A stretch of 64,000 nt of DNA. It comes from Alistipes senegalensis (lineage in GTDB: Bacteria > Pseudomonadota > Gammaproteobacteria > Burkholderiales > Burkholderiaceae_D). The notes beneath the pieces are model-generated. The model was not told where the DNA came from. It saw nothing but the letters and a program-made list of their open reading frames with translations, and searched no databases. Below are positions 25,425 to 34,960 of the stretch, piece by piece (the stretch's first letter is position 1; every line of letters begins with the position of its first letter). Where the stretch lies: positions 777,795 to 841,794 of the forward strand of contig JAMPER010000001.1 of the NCBI GenBank assembly GCA_023664945.1. Direction: 5' to 3'. A program made the position numbers and the translations under genes.

Positions 25425-28274
25425 ATGAAACCAAGTTACGAAGAAAATACTTACCTGTTTGCAGGCAATGCGCCTTATATTGAGGAGCTTTATGAGGCAT
25501 ACCTTGATAATCCGGGCTCTGTGCCGGAAAACTGGCGAGATTATTTTAATTCTATGCAGAATATGCCGGCGGTGGACGGCAGCGAGCGGACAGATGTCCG
25601 GCATGCTCCCATTATTTCGGCATTTTCGGAACGAGCGAGGCAACCTTACCGTGCACTGCAGCCTTCAACCAGTGCCGAGCTGGAAAAAAAACGTATCGCT
25701 GCACAGCAAATGACGGCAGCTTATCGTTTTCAGGGAACGCTGTGGGCGAACCTGGATCCGCTCCAACGACAAGAACGTCCTGCTATTCCCGAGTTGGATC
25801 CGGCCTTTTATGGCTTCACTGATGCAGATATGGATTTGGCATTTAATATCAGCAATACGTATTTTGGTCCGGAAACTGCATCGCTTCGTGATCTGCTCCA
25901 GATGTTAAGAAATACTTATTGCCGGGCTATAGGCGCGGAATTTATGTATATCAGCGATCATGCGCAAAAACGATGGATGCAGGAAAGGCTGGAATCCATC
26001 CAGTCCACACCGCATTTTTTACCAGACAAGAAACGCCGTATCCTCGAAAGACTGACTTCAGCAGAAGGAATGGAACGTTATTTGCATACCCGGTATGTCG
26101 GGCAACGACGTTTTTCTCTGGAAGGCAGTGAAAGTTTTATTGTAGCACTGGATGAAGCGATCCAGCGTGCCGGAGAGCAAGGTATCCAGGAAGTGGTGCT
26201 GGGGATGGCGCATCGCGGCAGATTAAACGTACTGATGAATATCATGGGGAAAATGCCTCATGATCTTTTTGCGGAATTTGAGGGAACCCAGGAGATGGAA
26301 ACCCGTTCTGGCGATGTGAAATATCACCAGGGATTTGTTCGTGATGTTCCAACACCAGGAGGGCCAGTTCATATTTCGCTGGCTTTTAATCCTTCCCATC
26401 TTGAGATTGTCAATCCGGTTGTAGAAGGTTCCGCCAAAGCAAGGATGAAGCACAGAAAGGATGAGGATGGTTCTCAGGTGTTGCCTATTCTCATCCATGG
26501 CGATGCTGCTTTCGTTGGCCAGGGTGTTGTTATGGAAACGCTGAACCTGGCGCAAACAAGAGGATACAGCACAGGCGGAACACTTCATATTGTCATTAAC
26601 AACCAGATTGGCTTTACAACATCAGATCCGCGTGATTCCCGTTCGACTTTATACTGTACAGACGTGGTAAAAATGATTGAAGCGCCTGTTCTGCACGTCA
26701 ATGGAGATGATCCGGAAGCAGTTTCCCTTGCAGTACAGATTGCGCTGGATTTTCGCATGACATTCAGAAAAGATGTCGTAGTGGATGTGGTGTGTTACAG
26801 GAAACTTGGACACAATGAGCAGGATACCCCATCCATGACGCAGCCGCTGATGTACAAAAAGGTAGATCAGCATCCCGGAGTTCGTCATATTTATGCTGAA
26901 AAACTGGTTTCGCAAGGCATTGTAACTGAACAGAGTGTCCAGGCTATGGCAGTCAAGTATCGCGAGAGGATGGATGCTGGCGAGCCGGTTATTGATCCTG
27001 TGATATCCAATGCTATCAGCAGATCTGCTTTAGAGTGGCAGCCATACCTGAAGAAGAAATGGACGCATAAAGTAGATACAGCATTGCCGCTGGAAGAGTT
27101 AAAACGATTGGCTGAGCGTATTACGGCTGTTCCAGATGGTTTTAAGGTGCATCCTTTGGTCGAAAGGGTTCTCCATGATCGTCTCGCCATGGGAATGGGT
27201 AACGAAAAAGTGGATTGGGGGATGGGAGAGCATCTTGCGTTTGCTTCTCTTTTGGCAGCAGGGTTTCCGGTTCGTTTATCCGGCGAGGATTCCGGGCGTG
27301 GGACTTTTGTACATCGTCATGCCGTTATTCATGACCAAAATCGTGAGCGATGGGATGCAGGAACTTATATCCCGCTTCAGCATGTGTCTGGTGACCAGGC
27401 AGAATTCACGGTTATTGATTCGGTTTTGTCAGAAGAAGCTGTTTTGGGTTTCGAATATGGGTACTCAACAGCTGCTCCCAATACGCTGACTATTTGGGAA
27501 GCGCAGTTTGGCGATTTTGCCAATGGCGCTCAGGTTGTTATTGACCAGTTCATTACCTCCGGGGAAGCCAAGTGGGGGAGAGCATCCGGTCTGGTAATGA
27601 TGTTGCCGCACGGTTACGAGGGACAAGGGCCTGAACATTCCTCTGCACGACTTGAGCGTTACCTCCAGTTGTGTGCTGATGAAAACATTCAGGTTGTGCA
27701 GCCTTCCTGTGCTTCGCAGATATTCCATGTTTTGCGCCGCCAGATGCTCAGGATGTACAGGAAACCGTTAGTTTTGTTGACGCCGAAATCCCTGTTACGC
27801 AACAAGGAGGCTTCTTCTCATATTGACGAGTTGGCCAAGGGACATTTCCAGCCTTTGATAGGAGAGGTCGATAGCGCTGTTAAAAGCCAGGATGTTGTAA
27901 GAGTTCTTGTTTGTTCGGGAAAAGTTTATTATGAGCTGGTTAATGAACGCAAAAAGCGGGGCAGGCTGGATATGGCTATTATCCGCATAGAGGAACTCTA
28001 TCCTTTCCCGCATGATATGTTTATGCAGACATTGAAAGGGTTTCCTGCCTGTACGGAAGTGATGTGGGTGCAGGATGAGCCGAAAAACCAGGGAGCCTGG
28101 CTGCAAATTCATCCCAGTTTGCTGGCGGGTATGCAGCCGGGGCAGAAACTGTCTGTTTCCAGCAGGCCGGCCAGCTCTTCTCCGGCGGCTGGTTATTTTG
28201 ATCTGCATCTGGAACAGCAAAGAGCGCTGCTTGATGCTGCGTTTTCGCAGATGCAGGAGAGCATTATCCGGTAA
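25425..28274 (+). CDS. sucA: 2-oxoglutarate dehydrogenase E1 component
   Basis: This 949-residue thiamine-diphosphate enzyme decarboxylates 2-oxoglutarate and transfers the succinyl group to the E2 lipoyl arm. Features are the N-terminal NAPYIEELYEAYLDNPGSV (E2-binding tail), GMAHRGRLNVL, the ThDP/Mg block GDAAFVGQGVV with NNQIGFTTSDPRDSRS, and the C-terminal transketolase-like domains (GHEQDTP-type KLGHNEQDTPSMTQP). The start is placed at ATG 25425 (MKPSYEENTYL); the frame opens at 25377. It heads the sucA-sucB-lpdA operon. Confidence 0.97.
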   Translation: MKPSYEENTYLFAGNAPYIEELYEAYLDNPGSVPENWRDYFNSMQNMPAVDGSERTDVRHAPIISAFSERARQPYRALQPSTSAELEKKRIAAQQMTAAYRFQGTLWANLDPLQRQERPAIPELDPAFYGFTDADMDLAFNISNTYFGPETASLRDLLQMLRNTYCRAIGAEFMYISDHAQKRWMQERLESIQSTPHFLPDKKRRILERLTSAEGMERYLHTRYVGQRRFSLEGSESFIVALDEAIQRAGEQGIQEVVLGMAHRGRLNVLMNIMGKMPHDLFAEFEGTQEMETRSGDVKYHQGFVRDVPTPGGPVHISLAFNPSHLEIVNPVVEGSAKARMKHRKDEDGSQVLPILIHGDAAFVGQGVVMETLNLAQTRGYSTGGTLHIVINNQIGFTTSDPRDSRSTLYCTDVVKMIEAPVLHVNGDDPEAVSLAVQIALDFRMTFRKDVVVDVVCYRKLGHNEQDTPSMTQPLMYKKVDQHPGVRHIYAEKLVSQGIVTEQSVQAMAVKYRERMDAGEPVIDPVISNAISRSALEWQPYLKKKWTHKVDTALPLEELKRLAERITAVPDGFKVHPLVERVLHDRLAMGMGNEKVDWGMGEHLAFASLLAAGFPVRLSGEDSGRGTFVHRHAVIHDQNRERWDAGTYIPLQHVSGDQAEFTVIDSVLSEEAVLGFEYGYSTAAPNTLTIWEAQFGDFANGAQVVIDQFITSGEAKWGRASGLVMMLPHGYEGQGPEHSSARLERYLQLCADENIQVVQPSCASQIFHVLRRQMLRMYRKPLVLLTPKSLLRNKEASSHIDELAKGHFQPLIGEVDSAVKSQDVVRVLVCSGKVYYELVNERKKRGRLDMAIIRIEELYPFPHDMFMQTLKGFPACTEVMWVQDEPKNQGAWLQIHPSLLAGMQPGQKLSVSSRPASSSPAAGYFDLHLEQQRALLDAAFSQMQESIIR

Positions 28275-28322
28275 CTTATATTATTAATTTGCAGTCGTTA
28301 TCCAATTAAGGGAGAAGTATAT

Positions 28323-29600
28323 ATGGCTGTTTTGGACGTAAAGGTTCCGCAGCTGTCCGAATCTGTAACGGAAGCTGCCTTGCTGACATGGCACAAAAAA
28401 ACAGGCGAGATGGTAGAACAGGATGAGAATCTGGTAGATATAGAAACAGACAAGGTTGTGCTGGAGTTGCCTTGTCCCGGCAAAGGCGTCCTGACAGAGA
28501 TATTGAAAGAGGCGGGCGCAATGGTCAAGGGAGGGGAAGTTATTGCACGTGTTGATACTGATGCGGTGGCAGTTGAGCATCCACCCGAAACGGGCAACGA
28601 GAAAAAAAGCAGGCATGAGTCTTCTTCATCTGCTGCCACCTCAGCCAGTCCGTCTTTTTTTGATGAATCTGCTCATCCTGCAGGAATTGTGATGCCTTCT
28701 GCTGCACGCTTGATGGCGGAAAATGATTTGGAATGTGCCGATGTAAAAGGCACCGGAAAAGGTGGGCGCATTCTGAAAGAGGATGTATTGCGGGCGATGG
28801 AAATAAGGCCAGATGTAGGGACGGTTTCTTCTCCGCAGTCATTACAATCCGTGCCATATTCGCCTCCATCCAGTTTTATGCCCAGTGCTTCTTCCGGCAA
28901 TCGTCCCGAGAACCGTGTCCCCATGAGCCGGTTGCGTGCGCGCATTGCTGAACGTCTTATCCAGTCACAATTAACTAATGCAACGCTGACGACTTTCAAT
29001 GAAGTCAATATGCAACCTGTGCTGGATATCCGGCGAAAGCTTGGCAAGGAATTTGAAAAAGAGCATGGCGTGCGCCTTGGCCTCATGTCATTTTTTATGA
29101 AGGCTGCTGTGGCAGCGCTCAAAAAGTTTCCGGTTATCAATGCTTCCATAGACGGAAATGATATTGTTTATCACGGTTATTTTGATATCGGTATTGCCAT
29201 CAGTTCGCCACGTGGTCTGGTTGTGCCCATTATGCGCGATGTGGACTTGATGTCGCTGGCTGATATTGAAAAGAAAATAGCCGAGTTCAGCGCACGTGCC
29301 AAAGAGGGGTTGCTGACGCTGGAAGATCTGACTGGCGGCACTTTTTCCATTTCAAATGGCGGGGTCTTTGGTTCCATGATGTCCACACCGATTATCAATC
29401 CGCCGCAATCCGCTATTTTGGGTATCCACGCCACACGGGACAGGCCGGTTGTGGAAGATGGGCAAATTGTGATCCGTCCGATGAATTATCTGGCGCTTTC
29501 CTATGACCATCGTCTTATTGATGGCAGCGAAGCTGTGCAGGCATTGGTAGCAATTAAGGAAAATCTGGAAGAACCGTCCCGCTTGCTTCTGGATTTATAA
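28323..29600 (+). CDS. sucB: Dihydrolipoyl succinyltransferase (E2 of 2-oxoglutarate dehydrogenase)
   Basis: The 425-residue protein has one lipoyl domain (about 1-77) with the lipoylated Lys44 in ETDKVVLE. A Ser/Ala/Pro linker leads to the peripheral subunit-binding domain (about 120-155, [11 protein letters not shown] and [12 protein letters not shown]), and a second linker to the catalytic domain, which ends with [13 protein letters not shown]. It forms the core of the complex. A GGGAGAAG ribosome binding site lies 48 bases after sucA. Confidence 0.97.
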   Translation: MAVLDVKVPQLSESVTEAALLTWHKKTGEMVEQDENLVDIETDKVVLELPCPGKGVLTEILKEAGAMVKGGEVIARVDTDAVAVEHPPETGNEKKSRHESSSSAATSASPSFFDESAHPAGIVMPSAARLMAENDLECADVKGTGKGGRILKEDVLRAMEIRPDVGTVSSPQSLQSVPYSPPSSFMPSASSGNRPENRVPMSRLRARIAERLIQSQLTNATLTTFNEVNMQPVLDIRRKLGKEFEKEHGVRLGLMSFFMKAAVAALKKFPVINASIDGNDIVYHGYFDIGIAISSPRGLVVPIMRDVDLMSLADIEKKIAEFSARAKEGLLTLEDLTGGTFSISNGGVFGSMMSTPIINPPQSAILGIHATRDRPVVEDGQIVIRPMNYLALSYDHRLIDGSEAVQALVAIKENLEEPSRLLLDL

Positions 29601-29628
29601 GCTGGCATAACCGTTATGGGAGGATGCT

Positions 29629-31056
29629 ATGAGCATTCTGTTTGATGTTGGTGTTATCGGTGCCGGGCCAGGAGGATATTCTGCCGCTATCCGGGCGGCA
29701 CAACTTGGCCTGAATGTTGCCTGTATTGATAAATGGAGCCGTTATACAGGAGAGGCTGCTCCCGGGGGGACATGCGGCAATGTTGGCTGTATCCCGTCCA
29801 AGGCGCTTCTGGATTCTTCCGCTCATTTTGACATGATTCGCAACAGGGCGGATTTGCATGGAATTGAAGTAAAAGGTGTCGCCCTGAATCTTAACCGGAT
29901 GATGGGAAGGAAAGATGAAATTGTTGCCAAAACAAATGAAGGGATCCTTTTTCTTTTCCGGAAAAACGGTGTCAGTTTCTATCATGGCACTGCTGCTTTT
30001 GAAGAGAAAGTGCCAGAGGGATACAGGCTGAAAATTACAGGTCGGGAAGAGCAGTACCTGATATGCCGCCATATTATTATTGCGACGGGTTCTCTTCCCC
30101 GTCCTTTTCCCGGACTGGCGTTTGATGAAAAACGTGTTCTTTCCAATACTGGCGCTCTGGCAATGGAATCTGTTCCCCAAAGGCTGGGGATAATCGGTGC
30201 GGGCATTGTTGGGCTGGAGCTGGGATCTGTCTGGCACCGGCTGGGGGCAAATGTTACTTTGCTTGAATCGCAACCGGCTCTACTGGGGGCAGCTGACCGG
30301 CAGATTGCCAGCGAAGCACTCAAATACTTGCGTAGCGGCGGGCTGGATATCAGAACAAACGTAGGTGTGCAAACCGTGCAGCCTGATGCAGATGGCGTGC
30401 TTGTCGAATATGATGATGCGGATGGCACACGCCGGAAAATGTTTTTTGATCGATTAATTGTCGCGATTGGCCGTGTCCCCTATACTTCGGGGCTAGGCGC
30501 AGACAGAATTGGCCTTGAGCTGGATCAGCAGGGATTTATTGTAGTGGATAGCCAGTGCCGGACAAATTTGCCAAATGTCTGGGCTATTGGCGATGTGGTC
30601 AGAGGGCCTATGCTGGCACACAAGGCACAGGAAGAAGGTGTAGCTGTTGCAGACCGGATTGCAGGAAAATACGGAGCGGTGGATTATACGATGATTCCGT
30701 CAGTTGTTTATACCCACCCTGAAATTGCCTGGGTAGGCAAGACGGAGCAGGAGCTTGAAGCAGCTGGCTGTGAGTTTTGTGCAGGAACTTTTCCATTCCG
30801 TGCAAATGGGCGGGCACGTGCCATGAATGATACAGAGGGATGGATAAAGATTTTATCTGATGCCTATACGGATGAAGTGCTGGGAGTCCATATGATTGGT
30901 CCCCTTGTGTCGGAATTGATGGCTGAAGTGATGCTGGCCATGACTTTTAGGGCTTCTTCTGAAGATATTTCGCGCATATGCCATGCTCATCCTACTTTAT
31001 CCGAGACAGTGCGCGAAGCCGCAATGGCAGCCCATGGCCGTTGCCTGAATTATTAG
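29629..31056 (+). CDS. lpdA: Dihydrolipoamide dehydrogenase (E3)
   Basis: The 475-residue flavoprotein reoxidises the E2 lipoyl group with NAD+. The FAD-binding motif GAGPGGYSAA (about 11-20), the redox disulfide GGTCGNVGCIPSK (Cys49, Cys54), the NAD motif GAGIVGLELGSV, the FAD motif WAIGDVVRGPMLAHKA and the C-terminal HAHPTLSE base motif are all present. It is the third gene of the suc operon, so this E3 is dedicated at least in expression to oxoglutarate dehydrogenase. Confidence 0.97.
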   Translation: MSILFDVGVIGAGPGGYSAAIRAAQLGLNVACIDKWSRYTGEAAPGGTCGNVGCIPSKALLDSSAHFDMIRNRADLHGIEVKGVALNLNRMMGRKDEIVAKTNEGILFLFRKNGVSFYHGTAAFEEKVPEGYRLKITGREEQYLICRHIIIATGSLPRPFPGLAFDEKRVLSNTGALAMESVPQRLGIIGAGIVGLELGSVWHRLGANVTLLESQPALLGAADRQIASEALKYLRSGGLDIRTNVGVQTVQPDADGVLVEYDDADGTRRKMFFDRLIVAIGRVPYTSGLGADRIGLELDQQGFIVVDSQCRTNLPNVWAIGDVVRGPMLAHKAQEEGVAVADRIAGKYGAVDYTMIPSVVYTHPEIAWVGKTEQELEAAGCEFCAGTFPFRANGRARAMNDTEGWIKILSDAYTDEVLGVHMIGPLVSELMAEVMLAMTFRASSEDISRICHAHPTLSETVREAAMAAHGRCLNY

Positions 31057-31089
31057 GAAAAGAAATAATTTTATAAAAGGCATAAGCTC

Positions 31090-31881
31090 ATGATAGCCGG
31101 GAAAAAACGGTTATATTGTTTATCAATCTCTGTCGGGATGCTGCTGTTCGGTTTCATGCAGGGGTGCGCGCATTCTGAAAAGGAGACGGTATTGTTTCCC
31201 GGGGTAAAAGCTTTGCTGGAGGCGTTTCCTGCCGGAACAATTAATTCCGTTGAAGAAGCGGATGAGGCGCTGGATGCCGTTTCATACGAGAATCAGGTTC
31301 TGGAATATCGCCTGGGGCAGGAGATGGATGCGTGTCATCAGAAATTTCTGGTGTCTGCTTGCTATGATGAAGCACGCTTACGTTTCAGGCAAAACCGCGC
31401 AGCCTTAAATCCCCTTTCTATTGAGGCTGATCGTTTTAAACGAAGTGAAAAGGTGCGTTTGCGCGATCAGGCACTGGTTGATGCACAGCAGGAAGAGAAG
31501 AATAATAAATCGGAAAGGGAAGCATCGCGCAGGCGTTATGAAGAAAAAGCGGCGCGCTACACAAAGGATGAAGCAGCGGAAAAGGCAGAGAAAACTGCGC
31601 GTTATGCTGATATCCATGCTCGTGATGAAGCCTCTCCGCCTAAAATTGAAGAGGGAAGTTATACCGTCAGTCCGCCAAGCCGCCTGAAAAATCCGAATAC
31701 TGTTTTAACACCAGCAGAACGTGCTAAAAATGTACGGGATTATGAATCAAAACAGTTGGAAGCAGAAAAAAGACAGGAAGATGTTGTACGCAGAAAAGCT
31801 GAAACACAGGCAAAAAGAGACAAGCGGGTTGTACGGGAAAATGAAGTTCCCGGGAAAAAGCAGAAAGTAGCAGAGGACTGA
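31090..31881 (+). CDS. Charged coiled-coil lipoprotein of unknown function
   Basis: The 263-residue protein has a signal peptide with a lipobox-like FMQGC (Cys26), so it is probably a lipoprotein. Residues 60-170 are predicted helix and coiled coil, very rich in Glu, Lys, Arg and Ala, and the last 60 residues are basic. A conserved-looking MDACHQKFLVSACYDEARLR block holds two Cys. I do not know the family. It starts 33 bases after lpdA and may be read from the suc operon. Confidence 0.6.
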   Translation: MIAGKKRLYCLSISVGMLLFGFMQGCAHSEKETVLFPGVKALLEAFPAGTINSVEEADEALDAVSYENQVLEYRLGQEMDACHQKFLVSACYDEARLRFRQNRAALNPLSIEADRFKRSEKVRLRDQALVDAQQEEKNNKSEREASRRRYEEKAARYTKDEAAEKAEKTARYADIHARDEASPPKIEEGSYTVSPPSRLKNPNTVLTPAERAKNVRDYESKQLEAEKRQEDVVRRKAETQAKRDKRVVRENEVPGKKQKVAED

Positions 31882-31999
31882 CAAAGGTTTGCCGTTGTTT
31901 TCTTTTTGTAGCTGTAATGCGATATGGCAGCATCCTGTTTCAGGAGCGAGTGAGGTAAAATCGGTAAGGTCTGCATAAGCGCCGGGATAGGCCGGTTTC

Positions 32000-33052
32000 A
32001 TGGAAAAAGGAATAAAGCGGATGGATAGACAGATCAGAGACGGCAATGGGACAGTTTTTTCGGCAAAATGCTGTTCCACAGCATTGGCACGCTTTTTCAT
32101 GCTGTTGTCTGGCGGAGTAGCCTCATTTTTTTTACTGCGGTTTTCCGGGAAAATTGCAGCAAAAGTGAAAGCGCAGCTGGCGGGGGCTTCTGCTGTTTCT
32201 GCAAGGATAACGGATCTCAAACAAAAAGCTGTTGCAGGTGACCCACAGGATCAACTCAGGCTGGGTGTGATGTATGCGGCAGGCGTTGGCAGCAGGGCAG
32301 ATTACCGGAGCGCTATATTCTGGATCAGAAAAGCCGCGGAGCAGGGAGAACCTGATGCACAAATGTTGGCTGCTATGATGTTTCTTGAGGGAGTAGGTGT
32401 ACGGCGCAGCTATTTGCAAGCGGCAAGATGGGCGCAGCTTTCGGCTGTACAGGGTAATGTTATTTCCCAGCTGTTGATGGGTATTTTTATGGAAGATGGC
32501 GCTGGAGTTCGCCGGGATATGGAAAGGGCTGTGTATTGGTATCGTCAGGTAGCCAAAAACAATGCCGGGATCGGTGCTGAACAAAGGCTGGGCACATTGT
32601 ATCTTGAAGGAAAAGGTATTTTACAGGATACAAAAGAAGGAATTAAATGGCTGATTGCAGCGGCAGAAAAGGGCGATGCCCATGCAGCATTCCAGCTGGG
32701 CATGATTTACTATGATGGCCGTTTGGTTGATCAGGATTATAAAGAGGCGCTTGCCTGGTATCTGAAAGCAGCCGAGGGCAGGAATGAGCCTGAGGAAGCC
32801 CGTCTTTTGGGAAAGGTGCTGGGAGAAATTGCCGAGCCGGGTGAAGTTTACACCCGGACAGCAGGGCAGATGATGAAGCGTGGACAGCACGTTGTCCGGG
32901 ATGCCTGGTTTTATGTGGGCCTGATGTATGAAACTGGCCGTGGTACATCGCAGGATATGGAACAGTCAAGGTACTGGTATGGTAAAGCGGCAGATGCCGG
33001 GGATGAAATTGCCCAGCAGCGGTTGCTTTTTCTGCAAAACCAGGTTGTTTGA
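32000..33052 (+). CDS. Sel1-like repeat protein
   Basis: The 350-residue protein has one N-terminal hydrophobic segment (about 30-50), then about seven Sel1-like repeats (about 73-340). Examples of the pattern A-x-x-x-LGxxYxxGxGVxxDxxxAxxWxxxAAEQG are QLRLGVMYAAGVGSRADYRSA and AFQLGMIYYDGRLVDQDYKEA. Such alpha-solenoids mediate protein contacts in the envelope or in signalling. It is probably inner-membrane anchored with a periplasmic repeat domain. ATG 32021 is an alternative start. A terminator follows at 33104-33143. Confidence 0.8.
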   Translation: MEKGIKRMDRQIRDGNGTVFSAKCCSTALARFFMLLSGGVASFFLLRFSGKIAAKVKAQLAGASAVSARITDLKQKAVAGDPQDQLRLGVMYAAGVGSRADYRSAIFWIRKAAEQGEPDAQMLAAMMFLEGVGVRRSYLQAARWAQLSAVQGNVISQLLMGIFMEDGAGVRRDMERAVYWYRQVAKNNAGIGAEQRLGTLYLEGKGILQDTKEGIKWLIAAAEKGDAHAAFQLGMIYYDGRLVDQDYKEALAWYLKAAEGRNEPEEARLLGKVLGEIAEPGEVYTRTAGQMMKRGQHVVRDAWFYVGLMYETGRGTSQDMEQSRYWYGKAADAGDEIAQQRLLFLQNQVV

Positions 33053-33103
33053 TAACTTTATGGGAAAAGTCTGGCGGAAACAGGCAGGCTAAATGCCTGA
33101 TTA

Positions 33104-33143
33104 TGGCAAATAACCGTTTATTTTCTTGATATTTGCCAAAGAT
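33104..33143 (+). terminator. Terminator after the Sel1-repeat gene
   Basis: TGGCAAATA (33104-33112) and TATTTGCCA (33130-33138) form a perfect 9-bp stem followed by a T-rich stretch (gatttttc). A second small hairpin, CAGGC/GCCTG, lies just before it. Confidence 0.55.
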
Positions 33144-33265
33144 TTTTCTGCAGCATAGTGTTGTTCATTATCCGAATATATCAATAACCGTTATAACGGC
33201 TGTTACAGCTGTAAGAGAAAACAGAACATAAGGTGCAATTGCAGGGAATATCAGTGGAACTACTG

Positions 33266-34228
33266 TCAGGAAGCCAGGATATTCAGGCGTGCACGATAGG
33301 CTTTTTCTCCATATTTATCCAGTGCTTCCAGGTCGGCGCCGGCATCAGCCAGCGCTTTTGCGCTACGAAGACGGTCAGCTCGCGCCATTAATACAATAAA
33401 AGGTTGTCCATCCGGTGTTGTTTCATTAGCGCTCAATCCCTTTTTGAGCAAGTATTGCACCAGCTCCACATTTTCTTTGGGGGCTGTAAGTGCAAGATAA
33501 AGCAGGTTTTTTCCCTGAAAACGTGAGTCAATCCGTGAGCCATTTTCTACAAGCAGGCTGACAATTTCGACAGGAGCGCCGTTGGCACAGGCTGTCATGA
33601 TGGGAGTTATACCGTAATAATCAACTAAATTAACATCGTTGGCTGCTACCAGAGCCTGAAGCAATGGCAAATGAGGATGTACGTTATTGACAGCCAGATG
33701 CAGAGCAGATTGTTTTTCTTTATTGATTTGAACAGGATTGGCACCGTATTGAATCAGGTAAAGGGCCACATCGTATTGGCTGTTTTCAAGCGCACGCATG
33801 AACATAACGTCTTTTTCTGTTTGCGTCATGCCGCCTATAAATTGTTCAATGACATTGATATTACCTGTTTCCAGGACAAGCTTTAACGTGTCCTGGCCTC
33901 GTGTGTTGACGATTGTCTTGTCAGCACCGGCATCAAGAAGGATACGGATTGTTTCACTCATGGGGCGCATATTTTCAAAGGAGCGGGATGCCGGTTGCCT
34001 GAGTGCTTTCATCAATGGGGTTTCACCGTACTGATCCCGTGCGTTGACAGATGCGCCTTCACCCAGCAGACGGTTGACGGTATCCGGATATAATCCGGCA
34101 GCCGCATCCATCAATCTTTCATCTGTCCTATCAAGACAAGTTTCGCAAACATCGTTTCTTGAAGCACATGACAAAAGCAGAAATGATGCTGTGAAAGCCA
34201 GTAAATAGGTGAAGAATTGCTTGCGCAT
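33266..34228 (-). CDS. Ankyrin-repeat lipoprotein
   Basis: From ATG 34228 (ribosome binding site AGGAG) the product is 320 residues with signal peptide and lipobox LLLSC (about residue 21). About seven to eight ankyrin repeats follow, for example VNRLLGEGASVNARDQYGETPLM, EIVSLLVENGSRIDSR and AKALADAGADLEALDKYGEKA. It is likely an envelope lipoprotein mediating protein contacts. An early Cys pair (DVCETC) follows the anchor. No enzymatic domain is present. Confidence 0.88.
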   Translation of the reverse strand: MRKQFFTYLLAFTASFLLLSCASRNDVCETCLDRTDERLMDAAAGLYPDTVNRLLGEGASVNARDQYGETPLMKALRQPASRSFENMRPMSETIRILLDAGADKTIVNTRGQDTLKLVLETGNINVIEQFIGGMTQTEKDVMFMRALENSQYDVALYLIQYGANPVQINKEKQSALHLAVNNVHPHLPLLQALVAANDVNLVDYYGITPIMTACANGAPVEIVSLLVENGSRIDSRFQGKNLLYLALTAPKENVELVQYLLKKGLSANETTPDGQPFIVLMARADRLRSAKALADAGADLEALDKYGEKAYRARLNILAS

Positions 34229-34301
34229 GGAAATTTTCTCCTGTTTTATGCAGCAAAAATCCGAATACAACATCATTTTATGTCAGACGGAGGAAGCGCA
34301 C

Positions 34302-34421
34302 ATGAAAAAATACAAGAAAAGTCCGTTGTTTATCGTGTACGATATGGCGAAGATACTTTGCCTCTGCTTACCACAGGGAAGGACAGCGTCCATATTTGCC
34401 GGCATGATATTTGTTGGTTAA
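34302..34421 (+). CDS. Possible small protein, 39 residues
   Basis: An ATG at 34302 follows GGAGGAAG at good spacing and opens a 39-codon frame (MKKYKKSPLFIVYDMAKIL...), with a basic start and a mildly hydrophobic remainder. An overlapping frame from ATG 34280 (56 codons) lacks a ribosome binding site. Nothing identifies either product. It lies divergent from the ankyrin lipoprotein gene. Confidence 0.25.
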   Translation: MKKYKKSPLFIVYDMAKILCLCLPQGRTASIFAGMIFVG

Positions 34422-34575
34422 TGCCACTTTCCTATTTAAGCCTGGAATAGGGCAGAATAAATAACTGTTTTCAGGGAGGGGAAAAAATGAGTTTTGCCCT
34501 GGCTTTTCATGGAAAGTGTATAAGAAGGTGTGTGCCCTTTCTTTAATAGTGTGACAGCGCATTTTCCGCAAGTCT

Positions 34576-34935
34576 TTATTGTATGCGGTTCCTTCCATCA
34601 GTATGTAAAGCCAGTTTCAGGGGGGTGTCCAAGAAAAGATGGCCAGCCAGGAAATCGATAAGCTTTTCGTCCATAGGCCAATATAATACAACGACATCGT
34701 ATTCGTCCTGAAACCGGGCATTTTCAGCAAAATATAAAGAAAGGCTTTCATCTTCATAGGCCGTATCGCTGATTTCATAATAGATGGAATGCTTGTCCTC
34801 AGGTATGCTTTCCGCATTGGTCAGGGAAAAGTATCCTTCTGTTGTGCGAAAGGAAATGGTTTTTCTTTCTGACTGACATGGAATAATTTCCATAGCTTGG
34901 GGCCGTGCAGTCAGAACTGTCAAATCTCTTTCCAT
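34576..34935 (-). CDS. Hypothetical protein downstream of PhoH
   Basis: The 119-residue acidic soluble protein starts at ATG 34935 (AAAGGAAA upstream). It has no signal peptide. Hydrophobic strands such as DVVVLYWPM alternate with acidic stretches (TAYEDESLSLYFAENARFQDEY). It lies 25 bases after the phoH stop on the same strand, so it is probably co-transcribed. I do not recognise the family. Confidence 0.6.
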   Translation of the reverse strand: MERDLTVLTARPQAMEIIPCQSERKTISFRTTEGYFSLTNAESIPEDKHSIYYEISDTAYEDESLSLYFAENARFQDEYDVVVLYWPMDEKLIDFLAGHLFLDTPLKLALHTDGRNRIQ

Positions 34936-34960
34936 TGGTTTCCTTTCGGATATGAAGGGA

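Noticed and set aside
33188..33203. CCGTTATAACGG palindrome between Sel1 and ankyrin genes
   Set aside because: A 12-base palindrome in AT-rich intergenic DNA is unremarkable alone, and no regulator is linked.
34217..34450. Overlapping 56-codon frame from ATG 34280
   Set aside because: No ribosome binding site. The frame from 34302 has a better one, and neither is recognisable.
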